Origin: CAYYSY01 sp964474355
GTDB lineage: Bacteria; Myxococcota_A; UBA9160; UBA4427
NCBI GenBank assembly: GCA_964474355.1
Contig: CAYYSY010000296.1
Coordinates: 1-12,969 of the forward strand
DNA: 12,969 nucleotides
Direction: 5' to 3'
In this document: positions 12,759-12,969 of the stretch, in pieces
How positions within the stretch are numbered: the first letter of the stretch is position 1
Layout of the letters: every line of letters starts with the position of its first letter
Notes under the pieces: generated by a model
Seen by the model: the letters and a program-made list of their open reading frames with translations, nothing else
Database searches by the model: none
What the model was told of the DNA's origin: nothing
Made by a program: the position numbers and the translations under genes

Positions 12759-12969
12759 GTGCACGAGACCGACGACAGCGACGAGACCTTCGTGAGCGAG
12801 CGCAACCGCGGCGTCCCGCCGGCTGCCCCCGGCGAGTTCGCCCCCGTCCGCATCGGCCCCCTCGAGCTGTCGGTGCCGGTCGTGCTCGCGCCCATGGCCG
12901 GCATCACGAACTACCCGTTCCGGACGATCTGCCGCCGCTTCGGCGCCGGCCTCTACGTGAGCGAGATGA
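12759..12969 (+). CDS. tRNA-dihydrouridine synthase (DusB-like), N-terminal part
   Basis: About 70 residues are visible before the window ends. After a hydrophilic leader of some 25 residues come PVRIGPLELSVPVVLAPMAGITNYPFRTICRRFGAGLYVSEM. This is the first strand and FMN-binding loop of the Dus TIM barrel: 'l.laPM.gvtd..fR.l....ga.l..sEm' is diagnostic. These flavoenzymes reduce specific uridines in tRNA to dihydrouridine using NADPH. The wording is closest to the DusB group, but the fragment does not settle the subgroup. An in-frame TGA at 12741-12743 means the start is GTG 12759 or the later GTG 12792; the first sits 7 nt after a -10-like hexamer. The gene is divergent from the secreted repeat protein, with 147 bases between the starts. 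Confidence 0.85.
   Translation, partial: MHETDDSDETFVSERNRGVPPAAPGEFAPVRIGPLELSVPVVLAPMAGITNYPFRTICRRFGAGLYVSEM

Noticed and set aside
1..12969. A defence island, prophage or other mobile system
   Set aside because: All genes but three small or unrecognised ones belong to housekeeping or metabolic families. No integrase, transposase, toxin-antitoxin pair, terminal repeats or tRNA gene is seen, and base composition looks even throughout.

Overview
The window is a gene-dense, high-GC stretch (roughly two thirds G+C, strong G/C preference at third codon positions) of a bacterial chromosome. The gene set suggests a deltaproteobacterial-grade lineage (Myxococcota, Desulfobacterota or Binatota type): a luciferase-like F420/flavin oxidoreductase, a Prc-type processing protease, a monothiol glutaredoxin fused to a rhodanese, BolA, and a topoisomerase IV pair resembling the Bacteroidetes/delta type. 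This is inference from protein character; there is no rRNA or other marker to place it. I see no insertion sequence, phage gene, CRISPR array, tRNA or rRNA. No gap between genes exceeds about 205 bases.

Layout. Positions 1-4916 are all on the plus strand: the C-terminal part of a luciferase-like oxidoreductase (cut by the window edge), a periplasmic Prc/Tsp protease (683-2695), a small membrane-anchored six-cysteine protein (2728-2997), a glutaredoxin/A-type-like/rhodanese fusion (3201-4130), BolA (4141-4413) and a group I truncated hemoglobin (4530-4916). A minus-strand multi-pass membrane protein follows (4931-5953). It is divergent from a plus-strand pair, a glutathione S-transferase-like protein and an antibiotic-biosynthesis-monooxygenase fold protein (6101-7052). 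The next four genes are on the minus strand, listed left to right: a Mut7-C ribonuclease-like protein (7057-7650), parC (7716-9818), parE (9874-11706) and a secreted repeat protein (11877-12611). The window ends in the start of a plus-strand dus gene (tRNA-dihydrouridine synthase).

How the genes work together. Glutaredoxin and BolA, 10 bases apart, are the best-supported functional unit: CGFS glutaredoxins and BolA proteins form [2Fe-2S]-bridged heterodimers in iron-sulfur trafficking. Here the glutaredoxin carries two further domains, a cysteine-less A-type scaffold-like domain and a rhodanese with its active-site cysteine. ParE and ParC together form topoisomerase IV, which separates replicated chromosomes; ParC ends in a lysine/alanine-rich, histone H1-like tail.

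Regulation. Several intergenic regions hold a TAnnnT hexamer. Genes with no visible Shine-Dalgarno sequence (683, 6101 and probably 12759) have the hexamer exactly 7 nt before the start codon, which would give leaderless mRNAs. Genes with a Shine-Dalgarno sequence (3201, 4530) have it further away. A perfect 18-base inverted repeat sits in the putative leader of the glutaredoxin-bolA operon. I did not find a clearly novel multi-gene system. The most interesting items are the triple-domain glutaredoxin with its palindrome, the leaderless promoter pattern, the tailed ParC, the fused membrane protein and the repeat protein.
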